This document shows positions 38,474 to 50,684 of a DNA stretch of 64,000 bases, piece after piece (the first letter of the stretch is position 1; the number at the start of each line of letters is the position of its first letter). The stretch comes from Hypomesus transpacificus. Lineage: Eukaryota > Chordata > Actinopteri > Osmeriformes > Osmeridae. The notes under the pieces were generated by a model, which had not been told where the DNA came from, ran no database searches, and saw only the letters and a list, made by a program, of their open reading frames with translations. The stretch spans positions 6,453,944 to 6,517,943 of the forward strand of contig NC_061063.1 of NCBI RefSeq assembly GCF_021917145.1. The letters are read 5' to 3'. Both the position numbers and the translations under genes were made by a program.

Positions 38474-41400
38474 ATGATGGCGGAGGGTAACCAAGTAATG
38501 TGTTCAGACAAAAATGCCAGTGAGCGGCAATCACCAATCGAGAAAGGAGGTGGGGAAGGCGAAGAAGATGAAGGGAAGCCGGGAACGAGCAGGCTGTCTG
38601 CCGAACAGAAAGAGGTCCTCGATCGCTGTCTGCACGCTCTCACCCATGCCAAAAATGACAGCCACACTCTGGCCGCTCTCCTCCTGGTAAGAGTTACAAC
38701 CACCTGTTTGTGACTACTCTCCAAAGCAAAGCAAAGAGAGATGCATCAACGCAAAACTCCTCCTAAGAAATGGTAAATAATGATTGTGCGAAATCTTTCC
38801 ACTTGTCTCTGTAGATTACAAGATTGTGTCCAGCAGGCCAACTAGACAGCACAACTCTTAGGCGCATCTTTGAAGCTGTGGGGCTAAATCTTCCAGCCCG
38901 CCTTTTGGTGACAGCTGTTGGGGGTAGTGACAGCTCAGGCTTGCCCCGAGAGGAGCTGCTGTCCCTGGGTACAGCTCTGCTGGCAGCCCTCAGCACAGAC
39001 CCAGATATGGCAGCCCACCCCCAGCTCCTCACCACCATCCCTCTGATTCTGGGTCTGCTGGCAGAAGGGTCTAACTGGAGCCCACAGAAACAAGCCCAAA
39101 CCTCCAACATGCCAGAACCAGACCAGGGAAGGCAGAGTGAAGAGAAGGCCCAGCCCATCTCTACACAAACCACAGACATAACCAAAGAATCAGACTCTAA
39201 GAGGACATCTGCATCTACTGACAACGGGGATCAACCAGAGCAGAGTGCATCTGGAGATGCAAAGACTGAAGAGACTGCTGACAAGGGGGCTCCATCACCT
39301 CAGAGCTCTTCTCCATCGAAGCTGGATGAGGCCCTGGCTGCAGACTGTTACCAGGTCCTCACCACTGTGTGTGCTCTACCCCGGGGCCCAGAACAGCTCC
39401 TGGCCAGGGGGGCTATCCCAGCTCTGTGTCAAGCCCTGGACCGGGACCAGACCATGAGCCATGAGAAGGGGCTTCCTCTCCTGGGGTGCCTCCTCTCCGG
39501 TAGAATCAAGGAGAAAGCCTGGAGCAAGTATCCCAAGGAACTCCTCTCCCTGCTGTTTAAGGTCTCCAAAGTCTTCTGCCAAGCCACAGACCAAACCCAG
39601 CTGGATATGTGTGCCCATCTAACCCAGTTCCTTCCCCCAGTTTCAAGAACCCCGGAGAGCGGGGAGTTGAAGAGCCTGGTGGTCAGTTTGTGGGCAACCC
39701 TTAGACCTATGATACAGGCTAAACTAACTCCGGCCCAGTTGGGCCTGGTTCTGATCCTCTGTGGGTGTCTATTAGACTTGTATGGGTGGGAGCCGGTGGG
39801 CCCGCCTAAGTTCTGCTGCCTGCTGGTGAACCGGGCCTGTGTGGAGGTGCGGATGGGCCTGGAGGAGCCCCCGGGCACAGAGCTGAGCACAGAGCTGCAG
39901 CACACCCTCACTGCATGCTATCGCATCATGGAGGCCGCCATGGAGCAGGCCTGCAGCCAGGGAGTCTCCCAGATCGAAGGCCAGCCTCAGAGTGCCATCA
40001 CTGGGCTCAGTCTGCAGCAGAGTAGGCAGGTCCTGAAAGTGCTGGAGGAAGCATTCTCTGCAGTCATCTATCACCTGCAACAGGTGAGAGGTCATGGAAA
40101 GCATCAGAATACTGTTCAGTATATTTCAAAGAATTTCTTGACAATGTTATGACAATTCATTTATCTTACCTCCAGGTAGATCAAAGTCGCTATGGTGACC
40201 CTTTTGTTTTTGGCACGTTCCGTTCCCTTTGTTCCTGGCTCGCTGAGGAGACTTCCTGTCTGAAGGAGGAAGTGACTGCTCTATTGCCCTTTCTGATTGG
40301 CTATGCCAAAAGTCACTTGCAACGGGAGGGCCAGGATGAGGGTCTGTCCAGTTGGATGTCAGAAATGGCTGTTAGTGACAGCTCACAGGGAGGAGCCTGG
40401 ACGGGCAAAGATCCTCTAAGGTAGATTAACCTATGTATGGATCATATTTATTAGCCTTGCATGTTCAGTCATTCAACCAACACCTAAATCCCACTTTTTT
40501 TCCATCAGGTATCTGCTCCCAGCTCTTTGTCACCTCTCAGCAGAGGAAGGTCCCAGGAAGGTGCTTCTGACCCTGGACACCCCAGCCCTACTGGTGACCT
40601 ATCTGTCCCAGGGCTGGAGTATCCTGAGAGGGAAGGCTGGGATGTCTTCAGCCCGGGACCCCAGCATGGAAACGGCCTGCTCTGCCCTGCTCAACTTTGC
40701 CGTAACAGAGCCAGAGAGAGTCAAGTAAGACACACACATACAAACTTCTTTCTCACACTCATTCTCACACACACACACACTCATTTTGTGGAGTAAAACA
40801 GCTCCTAATGCTCTTCTAATCCTCTCCTTTTACAGGAAGGACTCGTGTTTCAGAACTCTAGAGTCGCTGTTAAGTGAAGCACTTCCTATCTTGCTGTATA
40901 AACCCCGTCTCTTAGTCCTAGCAGCTAATTGCTGCACACTTGGGCTTATGATTGGCAGGCTAAAACCTGCACCGTCAGGCTCAGTGGGAGCAGATCAAAG
41001 GCGTTTTTTCTCCTCTGCATTGCGGTTCCTCCGCGGTGCCCTGGACTCAGGATCCAGCCCTGGCCCAGTAAGAGTGAGCCCTGCCTGGGAGGAGTGGTGG
41101 GAGGAGGCTGGGGAACTGTGGAGACTGGGTATGCAGGCCCTGGGGGGCTGTGTGAGGGCCCAGCCCTGGATTACCTCCCTGGTTAGAGAGGAGGGATGGC
41201 TCCACCACATCCTGACCCTGCTGGTCACCTGCAGAGCACTGCCTGACCCCCACACACAGGGGGCGCTAGAGGAGGCGCTGTGTGCCATGGTGGACCAATG
41301 CCCACTGTGTCAGCAGGAGATCAGTGGCCATATGAAGGGAAATGCCAACGGGGCCCTGAGTTCAATGGGAAACCTGAGGAAATTGATGGAGACAAAATGA
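38474..41400 (+). CDS. ncdn: Neurochondrin
   Basis: Five coding exons: 38474-38686, 38815-40083, 40176-40420, 40509-40724, 40836-41400. The join gives 835 aa from the first of two tandem ATGs at 38474, or 834 from 38477, which has the better +4 G. Neurochondrin is a cytosolic, helical-repeat protein of neurons that modulates metabotropic glutamate receptor signalling and dendrite growth. Diagnostic stretches shared with mammals include NDS..LAALLL, LRRIFEAVGLNLPARLL, AAHPQLLTTIPLI, VNRACVEVRMGLEE, WLAEETSCLKEEV and LLPFLIGYAKS. It is about 105 residues longer than human NCDN (729 aa). Much of the excess is one Ser/Thr/Glu-rich insert, about residues 160-242, in the large second exon. Most of the coding frame is in exon 2. 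It is upstream of tfap2e on the same strand. Confidence 0.96.
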
Positions 41401-41556
41401 ACAGATGAGATAAACAAGGATGACTGAATGCAAGATAACACAAAGAAACTTTTTAGCACCAGTATTTCTCTGATCATTGTTTATATAGTGATTTCTGAAT
41501 GGATGAACACAGCTGTTTTACATTTGTATAAAGAAAATAAGTTGAAGCATAATAAA
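41401..41556 (+). other. ncdn 3' untranslated region and poly(A) signal
   Basis: AATAAA at 41551-41556 follows the stop codon by 150 bases, so the 3' UTR is short. Confidence 0.75.
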
Positions 41557-42322
41557 GAGTAATTTGTAGTTTATTTGTTTATAACTATTTACATTAAATC
41601 AACACGTTTTGAGAGTGCTTCTTTGCTGCCACAAGATGGCACTCTGACTTCAGACTGTCTGCTGGTGACCATTATGTCAAAGGACAAATGGTTGGCACTG
41701 AATTTTATACAGAATTTGCAGACATGTCAAATGTTGTCTTTAACTTGTAAGTAAAACACATTGCAAGTCTTTAAATGACAAACATGAAAAATTACATTTT
41801 TTTACGTCTGCTAAAACAAGGTGTTTTTTGTTTTTTCATTCTTGCACATTTAGGCCTTTCTTAGAAAATCCAGTCATTTTTCCAAAATGTCCTATAGGTT
41901 TCAACAGTTTTTACAGGTTAGAACACACTTTCATTTCGATTAATTGAAAATCATAGCCTAAGTCTACCTTATTGAAAATACTGTAACATTTCAAACATGA
42001 TATCAGTTGCTCGTAATTATTTGTTCATAAAATATTGACTTATAGGTCTCAATCGATTAGGCTAATTAACAGGCAACGTTACAAAGTGTCGGTAATAAAT
42101 TCATAGTTATTAAAATCCAAAACATTGCTGTCTATTGAATGATCGCACCCCACCCTCGCACCCCTCCCCTAATTCGTCTTTCTTTCATTGTGACTGATCC
42201 ACAAAACTCCAGCATCGTCTCTAAAACTAACTCACTTCTCAAGCTACCTTCAGCTTGCCTCCATCCCTTTATCCTATGATGATCCAGTGACCCGGACGGC
42301 CTGCTTCACCGTTATCATCATC
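41557..42322. other. Intergenic region between ncdn and tfap2e
   Basis: AT-rich sequence without coding potential. CCACAAGATGGCA at 41629-41641 fits the CTCF core with one mismatch and also contains a YY1-type AAGATGGC. Nothing else was recognised. Confidence 0.5.
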
Positions 42323-42367
42323 ATGCTTTGGAAGTCTCGAAACAAGACTGAACCTTACAGCCTGCAG
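42323..42367 (+). CDS. tfap2e: Candidate alternative first coding exon of tfap2e (MLWK type)
   Basis: The 45 bases encode MLWKSRNKTEPYSLQ and end at CTGCAG|GTAACA, a usable donor in phase 0. Joined to exon 2 at 44535 it would give a 430-aa AP-2 protein. AP-2 alpha and gamma open with MLWK in their main isoforms, so the match of the first four residues and of the splice phase is suggestive. The rest of the exon does not resemble theirs. The other first exon at 43288 is the one matching human TFAP2E. Transcript evidence would decide. Confidence 0.45.
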
Positions 42368-43287
42368 GTAACAATAATGGACAACTGTTGAAATCGATAC
42401 TGTTAATTCATTGGCTATCATTTATTAAACTGCTGAGTGTAGGCTATTACTCATGGGATGTAGGCTCATATAATAATATATAACTTGTTGGAATAGTTCA
42501 AATGTGATGGGCTAAAAAACAGTAAATAGTGAAACTACAATTGATGTAAAAACAAGAAACCAAAAAAAACATAGGTTCCTTCACTCCAAATAGAAGGTCC
42601 CATTTCAAGAAACAAAAAATTGAAGGCACAAAGTACATACAAAAATAAGAGTAGATAGTCAATGTCAAATGTAGCCTAGCCTATACAAAAAATCTTTTCA
42701 ACATTTTTAACAAGTCACATTTTATCTCATGATGCGTAAACGGATTCTTTTTTTTATCATGGTAAAACATGTGATGTGAGATCATTCAGAGAAATGAATC
42801 AGAATCTGTTATACACAATATTATATCTGTAATAAGAACAAATATAATTTTCAAAGCTCAGGTTTTGTAAGTTTATAAACTTTAAAAACGTTACAGTAGT
42901 CAAACAAATGTAGAATTGGTGAATGAATGAGTGTAAGAATGACTGAATTAATGTATCTCTTTAAGAAGTGAACCCCTCCACCCCCCCCCCCCCGACCCCT
43001 CCCCTTATTCTGTTGAACGCGTTCAGAAACCTATAAGTAGTGCGCGCATGGAGAATATTTAGGACACTTTCTGACTGAGCGTAACAGTAAAGACCGCAAC
43101 GGCACGTGCGAGATCTTGACAAAGGGTGACGTTCCAAATAACAGAACAACAGCAATATTTTAGCCGATTTCCTTTATGGATCGAGTAGACAGATGAAAAT
43201 AGCCTGGATTATAACCCTTTGGTGACATCGTTTAGACGTTGACAGCATCCATATCCAATATTCGAATTTGGGTAACCAGCAGTCCAG
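42368..43287. promoter_or_regulatory. tfap2e promoter region
   Basis: AT-rich DNA leads to CCTATAAGTA at about 43030-43039, a TATA-like element 250 bases upstream of the 43288 start codon. The sequence from 43020 on is more CpG-rich (gtgcgcgc, ggcacgtgcg), consistent with a promoter and 5' UTR. A C15 stretch lies at 42980-42994. Confidence 0.45.
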
Positions 43288-46200
43288 ATGCTAGTCCACA
43301 CTTATTCGGCTATGGTGAGTGTCGAAACATCCGTTTACTATGCAATATCTTGCTAAGTTTAGCTCTCGTAAAGTCTTGTCATATTAGATTTAACTTTCTC
43401 TTGAGTAGAGCGCACAGATATGTGACGTTGAGTTCGCACTCGCGGCGCTCGCAGTCACAATCAGCTGTCCAGTGAGATCGCCTGGGTATGCGGAATGTCA
43501 GACAGAGGGAAATCCAAAGGCATCAAAGTGTCCACTGCAGCCTAATGGTGATTCAAGAGGGCCAGCTAAAACACTCTGACACTCTGAGATGACAAACCAT
43601 AATTATTTAGAAGATGCCCGTTTGCGTTATAAATGTTGAGGATAATCAAAAACGAAAACTGTTAGAAATAAATAAAGGCATATGTTCAGTTTATTTTGGT
43701 GGCTAATTAGTGTATTATTCATTTGTAGCCCATATATATTATTATCATTTGTATTACTGTTATTGTTAGTAATCATTAAAAAATATATATATAACAAAGC
43801 GATGGTTGCTTCTAAATGGGCCCCTCATTCGTTGAGAATAAGGGAAAATGTGCAACACAACTAAATTGATCGGTGACCCAGCTTCAGAAAATCGAAATTA
43901 AATAGACAGTGAGAATGCAGGCTGGATCATTTGGAGATACTGGGAAAAACAAATCCTAGATGGCGAAGTATTTTTGCAAAAAGTTAATTGTAAAAAGAAA
44001 CTCTCAAATTCAATCTGCTTTGGAAAAGTTTATTCACAATCTATTGGGCTATTGTAAATGAACACTTTTGGGATAGATAGGCTAATTTACTACTAGCCCT
44101 CGGGGGACTAGACGTCCCGCATATTTGCTATACCTGTCCTTTGTTCTCATGGGCTCCTGTAGGTCATGACCTTGGTGACACTGCCGCTCGCGATGCCAGG
44201 GGCACCTGCTAGGATGCTGCCAATACGCATGAGATTACGCCTTTAGATTCCCTGATTCACACAGTCATAGAAATCTTTCATTTTTTAATACTTTAGCTGA
44301 ATATGCTACTTTTTTGTTGTTTTTTGTTATCGACTAAATATACCTATATCGGCTATTTTACGATAGGCCTACTAGGCTATACTTTAAAATTATAATAAGT
44401 TTGAAATATTTCCTCACTGTACAGTGGTTATTTGGAGTCTGAGATCAGCAGTTCAACAAATCACGTGAACATTTGAATTGTTTTAGGCATTTATGGTACA
44501 GTTTGCCTAACCCAACTTTTTGTCGAATACGCAGGACCGCTCAGACGGACTGACCGGCTCCTCGCCGAGTGGCCGTCTATCGCAACTCTCCTCGCTGAAT
44601 CAGGCCGCATACTCCACGGCACCACCGCTCTGTCACACGCCGGCCTCCGACTTCCAGCCCCCTTACTTTCCTCCTCCATATCCCCAGTCTTCACTCTCAT
44701 ACTCCCAGAGTCAGGACTCATATTCCCACTTATCGGACCCCTACCCTTCCATCAATTCCATCCATCAACACCAGCAAGCGGCATGGCACTCACAGCGGTC
44801 ACGGTCAGATGAGGGGGGGCTCTTGTCACAGTCACACCGGGCTCTGAGCCTCGACCCTCGACGGGAATACCCCGGTGTCCCCCGTCTTCTCCACGGATTG
44901 GGGGAGGGTGCTGCCGCACTAGGAGACGGTCCTCTCGGAATGCACATCGGACATCATGGTTTGGAAGACATTCAGGTGGGTTTTTTTCGTTTCCAGCTCG
45001 CTCTGAGATTGTCTGTAAAAGTCCTGTCCGTAAGAATCTTAACCAACACCTCCTTAAAGTAGGTTTCAGGGTAATGTTAAATATGAATATCATTCGATAA
45101 CAATTTTTGTCTAGTCTAATATTAAGATACCACAAAGGTCAGAGCCCAACATGTTCTCTTGGGGAGCATTTTAAACATGATTGTACACAATTACTCTTCT
45201 CCATTAAATGTCACCCAGCAATTTTCTAAATTAAAAGGCCTAAATAAATAAATAGGCTACTAAAACATAAAAAGGGACAACAATTATTATCTAAAATGGA
45301 TAGGCCTACTTCGATCGAATTTTCCACGGTTTTATGCATCTTTCCCCAGTGGCACTTCAAAACGGTCAAAGTGGCAATTATTGCCTTGATGGATATACAG
45401 GCTTAATCATGTTAAACATAATTTCTGCTCCAAAATGACAAGGGCTTGAATGTCTTGTTAGTTTATAAATTAGTTTAGCATTCTTCTGCAGTGCGATAAT
45501 CCTCGATGTGATAGCCTACTTTACAGGAAGCTGCGGATTAATTTAGCTATCATATTTTCTGTCTTTTTTGTGAACACAAATCCTTATACGCAGGGCACAA
45601 ACGAATGGATAAAAATGCGTAGTTTAGGCTATACGAAGTGAATAGCCTACCTAAAATTAAAGATTCTCCGATTACAATTTTGAGATAGCTTTAAAGTTTA
45701 AGATAATGGCTACATGTAGCCTGTTGCAACAGTTAAATAGAATCAGAAGATCACATTAAGCCGTAGCCTACCCATTTTATTTCTCCGACTAGGATATTTT
45801 ATTTTATTTATATATTATTTCATAAAAATTTTGGCTGAAACAACTGCCAGCATTTTCATTTAAGAAGAAGGCTCAACCAAGGCGTATCCACGTTTGTATT
45901 GTAAAATTAGAACATTGTGCCATGTTAAGGTATTCTTTGCCTTGTAATTTAGAGAAAATAATTGTTGCTATGGAATATTGAGTAGTCAACCACGCGCAAG
46001 CAGGTGCAGAAGCAGACGTGTTTGTTCAAAGCATCCTGCCTCCCTCAGAAAATCGAGGCGCAACCAATTGATTTCCGTGGTCATTAATACAAAAGAAACA
46101 CTTACTCAAGCTGCAGCCAAGGAGTCATCGCGGCATGTTGGTGTTAAATGCTGGCTCTTGACAGAACGTTTATTTGATAAATGGATTAAATTCTATACGT

Positions 46201-47895
46201 TTGAACTGCGCAATAATTCCTCCACAATAGAGGTAGGCTATTCATTGCATGAGAATGCTATCGTCCGACACATGTAGCACAGATCTAATGAATGCAACAA
46301 AGTCGTTTAAATGTTTATTGAGCTGTACCTTTGCCATGTCTCATCATATTTGTTAAACAGAAGCCTTTATAAGGTTTACACTACTCAGTTGAAATGTAGC
46401 CCTACATCAATCTATTCTTAAAAAAACAACATTTTAGCAATTATTTATAATTTATTTCAATTGAATACATTAAGTACATCAAGCACAAGTAAAATATTTT
46501 GAACATGATCATGAAGTTTCAATTATTGGGGAATACCTTTAATCAGTAAAATGTTACATTTGTTATAATGTCCTTATTACATTTTTGTTACAACATATAG
46601 AGGTAAATAAACTATCAAGACAGTCAACGTTCATCTATGCCTAGCCACTCAGTTCAACAAAATACGTTTAATAAGTTATGTTTTCTATTATGGATAAAGT
46701 TGTTATCATAGCCTACTCCTATACTCACTGGGGCCGTAGGGTAGATGTTAATGTGCTTGGCCCTGACAGGGTCATAGAGGGAAGGGAGTGGGCGAGGCGG
46801 CGGGTGAGGTGGCTGGTGAGGCTCCGGGTTCTAAATAAGTGATGATGATTGTCCGTTGTATCTACCCAACACAGGGAATGGAGGAGGGATCAGCCCTGGG
46901 CATCCTCGACCACTCTGTCATTAAGAAAGGTAAGAGATGGAAGAGCTCTGGAAATAAGTGTGTGTGTTCGTGTGTGAGATAGAGAGACATCTCACACACC
47001 CCCCGCCCCCCCACCCACACACACATACACATCACACACGCACACACTAAAAATAATTCTGTTTTGCCATTTCATTTGAAGTCAAGAAGTCCTCTAATAC
47101 TCGGCTGCAGACTTCACCCTAAAGGCAGTCATTCTTAATGAACTGTTCATGGTCATATGAGCGAGGGAAGAGGGGGGATTAGAGTGAGGTAGAGAGAGAG
47201 AAGTGGGGCAAAGAAAGTCAGAGGGAAGGAGTAAAGTGTGATAAAAGAGGAGTTTTGAGGAAAAAGTCAGCATGTGATCACTCTAATATGACCAAGTTTG
47301 AGTGAGCCGTCCTTACAAGACACATATAGTTAAGAACTGTGAAACACAGCTCCCAGTTACAACAAAGAATCTCTACATGAAGGAGGATGATTACTAATGT
47401 ACATGCAGCCGTCGTGTTTGGAGTGAGTGACGCTCATTGCGATCATTTGCCAGGGTTGAGAAGGTATCAATTACAGCGTGTCCTCACGGACCTGGATCAG
47501 AGAGAACCGAATGAACCAAAAGCCCATGTGAATTGGAGGATCTAGAAAGAGAGAGAAAGAACGAGAGAGAGATGTGGTGAACATAGAGGTAAAGAGAGAG
47601 AGATAGGGATACGGGAGAGAGAGAAAAAGAAGAATAGTAAGAGGAGAGAGGGAGAGGGAGAGAGAGCTTAGAGGCTCCATGGCCAGGCTGGCTGGCTCTG
47701 AATGGAGGATTGTGGGAGCTCTGTTCCGTCCGGGAATTGGTGCTGCACAGCGGGGCGCACGCCGCCCACGGAGCACCGGGGAGAGCCGGCATCACAGAGG
47801 CATCACAGGCCTGACAGGAGGAGAGATAATAACACTGCTACAGTGGTGCTGTTACTAAGAGAATACACAGAGCCAAGATTCTATGGCAGGCGTAC

Positions 47896-47954
<59 letters not shown>

Positions 47955-48028
47955 GGATAGGTTTTCTAAAACAGACAGATTTGTGCATGGATCATACTCT
48001 CTCTTGTTTACACACACACACACACGCA

Positions 48029-48120
<92 letters not shown>

Positions 48121-50684
48121 AATAGGGAAGGAGTTCATTCAATCCTCTCAATTCAGATGAAAATTCCAGCCCACACATCATTGGCAGCAGTCAGTGTATG
48201 ATTAGTGGGCAACACCAGCTAATCTCATGAAAACAAATTAACGGTTTTAAAAGATGATGTAACAAAGATGCTCAAGCACAAATTAAAAAAGCCAGAGAGA
48301 CTCTGTTTTCCATGTCAATGCAAATCATTATTAGGAACTGACTGGCAGTTTAATTCTTAATCATTTTCGAAAGGATTGCTTTCCCTGAACGCAAAGCCAT
48401 TTACCAAGTGAAGGTAAAACCATACAGATTTATGGATGTCATGTGCTTTGTTTCTACGATACGATGTTTCACACAATCCAAAGCAAAGCTTAAGGACAAG
48501 AACTCTGACTGTCTATATCTGAATCGTAGTCTTGATATTTAATTAAAAGGGGGGAGGGGGTTGAGGGGGTAGTGACTATGAACAAATCGAGGTGAGAAGA
48601 TCGTCTATACAAGAGATCTGTTACTTAAACCCACTCATCACCTGCTGTTCTAAAATCAACAACAACAATGTGCTAGGATTGTAACAGTGTGAGACCAAAC
48701 ACATTTTGTCACTGAATGTTTTACTTGTGTAACTTAACAACCCTCACGGTTTCAGGGACCGTGTTAGAGCGCCATTAATGGTCTGAACATTCTTGATCAC
48801 ATTCTTCAACTTCTCGTCATCCATCTCACATTTCTGTTCCTCTCCCCCCGCCCTCCCTCTGTCCTTAGTCCCCATGCCGTCCAAGCTGAACGGCTCGTCC
48901 CTGTCAGCGTTGTCCCTCAGTAAGGAGGGTCTGGGGATGGGCTCCGTGTCCAACCCAGGGGAAGTGTTCTGCTCCGTGCCCGGGCGTCTCTCCCTGCTCA
49001 GCTCCACCTCCAAATACAAGGTGACGGTGGGGGAGGTGCAGCGGCGGCTGGCCCCGCCCGAGTGCCTCAACGCCTCCCTGCTGGGCGGAGTCCTGCGCAG
49101 GTAACCGGGGGTGAGGGGTGTTGGTGAGGGGTGAAGCTTTAAAGCCTAAAACATAGATACTCAAGGATGAATCGAAAGATGTAGGACCGAGTATCTGTAG
49201 TCTGTAGGAATCAGGGATTTCTGTGTTTAATGTTTTCTATTTTCTGGATTGCTGTGATTGTGCTTATTTGAATTACAATCAGTAGATGAGCTATTGCCTT
49301 ATTATCTGCTCATGTATCCTGTCTTATTATCCATGTATACCTATGCAGCCCTGCTGTAACCTATATTATGTTATGATAATAGTCACAGGTCCATGATGTA
49401 TTATCTGCCTGATTTATAACAAACACATGTTTATTATATTAGTGTTTCCCTTTTTACCATAAATGAAGGAACACATATAGACAGAATACATAAACAGATA
49501 ATAGCTGAGCTACTGATTGTGATCAACATAAACACGTAAGAAATCCCTGATTTCTTCTACACAGCCAACCAACCAACCAGACAAGCGGGCAGGCAAGCAG
49601 CCATAGAGGATCAGTGATTTGTAATGGCACCACACAGACAGGTTCTAAGCTGCTCTCTCAACCCCTTCCCCCTCTCTCCTCTCCTCCCTCTCTCTCTCCA
49701 CTTTTCTCCTCCCTCAGGGCAAAGTCAAAGAATGGTGGCCGCTGTCTGAGAGAGCGTTTGGAGAAGATTGGGCTCAATCTGCCCGCCGGGCGACGCAAGG
49801 CAGCCAACGTCACTCTTCTGACGGCCCTAGTAGAGGGTAAGAGGCCTACAGTGACACACGCAGCAAATGAACACGGGGGGGGGGGGGGGAATTATCTTGC
49901 AAGCAACTATAAATCAATCTTTTTTTAAAACACTTCTTTTAGTTTGTTACTTCAGCCAGAAACTTGATTTATCCACCTCTCTGTCCATAGGTGAGGCGGT
50001 TCACCTGGCGCGGGACTTTGGGTACGTGTGTGAGACGGAGTTCCCTGCCAGAGCCACAGCAGAGTATCTGTGTCGGCAGAGTGAACCAGAGCAGCTCCCT
50101 ACTCGACGCAGCATGCTGCTGGCCACCAAGTGAGTGAGATCTCTCTGTCTGGCCCCTTCATTTCTCCTGTCCATCTTCTGTCATACCAACATATAGACTT
50201 CAGAGAACACCATCTCACCTCACATTTGTCCATGATCTGTGATGGAAAAACCTGCAGCCTGCGGCCTTAATACCTCTACAGTGCACCATGCATCCCACTA
50301 CATCCTTCTACATCCTACTACATCCTACATTCAGTTTACACACAGTGAGGATCTGGCTGTATAAAGCTCACCGTATTAGCACACATGCTTCCCTGCTGAC
50401 CTCTCCTCTCCTCTTTCTTCAGGGAGATCTGTAAGGAGTTTGTGGACCTGATGTCCCAGGACCGTTCTCCTCTGGGGGCGGGACGCCCCAACCCCTGCCT
50501 GGAGCCGGGGGTGCAGGGCAGTCTCACCCACTTCAGCCTGCTGACCCATGGCTTCGGCACGCCGGCCATCTGCGCCGCTCTGTCAGCCTTCCAGAGCTAC
50601 CTGGCGGAGGCCGTCAAAATGCTGGACAAAGGAGAGGGAGGAGGGAAGAGCCACCATGACAAGGAGATGAAGCACCGCAAGTAG
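43288..50684 (+). CDS. tfap2e: Transcription factor AP-2 epsilon
   Basis: Seven exons: 43288-43314, 44535-44975, 46875-46929, 48869-49100, 49718-49836, 49991-50129, 50423-50684. The join is 1275 nt, 424 aa plus stop. AP-2 proteins bind GCCN3GGC sites as dimers; AP-2 epsilon acts in olfactory, neural-crest and skin lineages. The 27-base exon 1 codes for MLVHTYSAM, the start seen in human TFAP2E, and so distinguishes it from other AP-2 genes. Exon 2 is the Pro/Gln/Ser-rich transactivation domain with the PY motif QPPYFPPPY (residues 50-58) and [18 protein letters not shown]. Exons 4-7 form the basic helix-span-helix domain: [82 protein letters not shown], ending KHRK. It converges on psmb2. Confidence 0.97.
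44976..46874. other. tfap2e intron 2
   Basis: A 1.9-kb AT-rich intron without supported coding or repeats. The frame at 45978-46277 is not flanked by usable splice sites in a sensible phase. Confidence 0.6.
47896..47950. repeat. (GA)n microsatellite
   Basis: Near-perfect GA dinucleotides in tfap2e intron 3, about 60 bases before a long CA tract. Confidence 0.9.
48010..48118. repeat. (CA)n microsatellite
   Basis: About 54 CA units with two interruptions, in tfap2e intron 3. Long CA tracts of this kind are frequent and variable in fish. Confidence 0.95.

Noticed and set aside
45978-46277. 99-codon plus-strand frame inside tfap2e intron 2
   Set aside because: No AP-2 similarity and no acceptor/donor pair in phase.
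47838-48160. Open frames made of His-Thr or Cys-Val repeats
   Set aside because: They are translations of the CA and GA microsatellites, not proteins.
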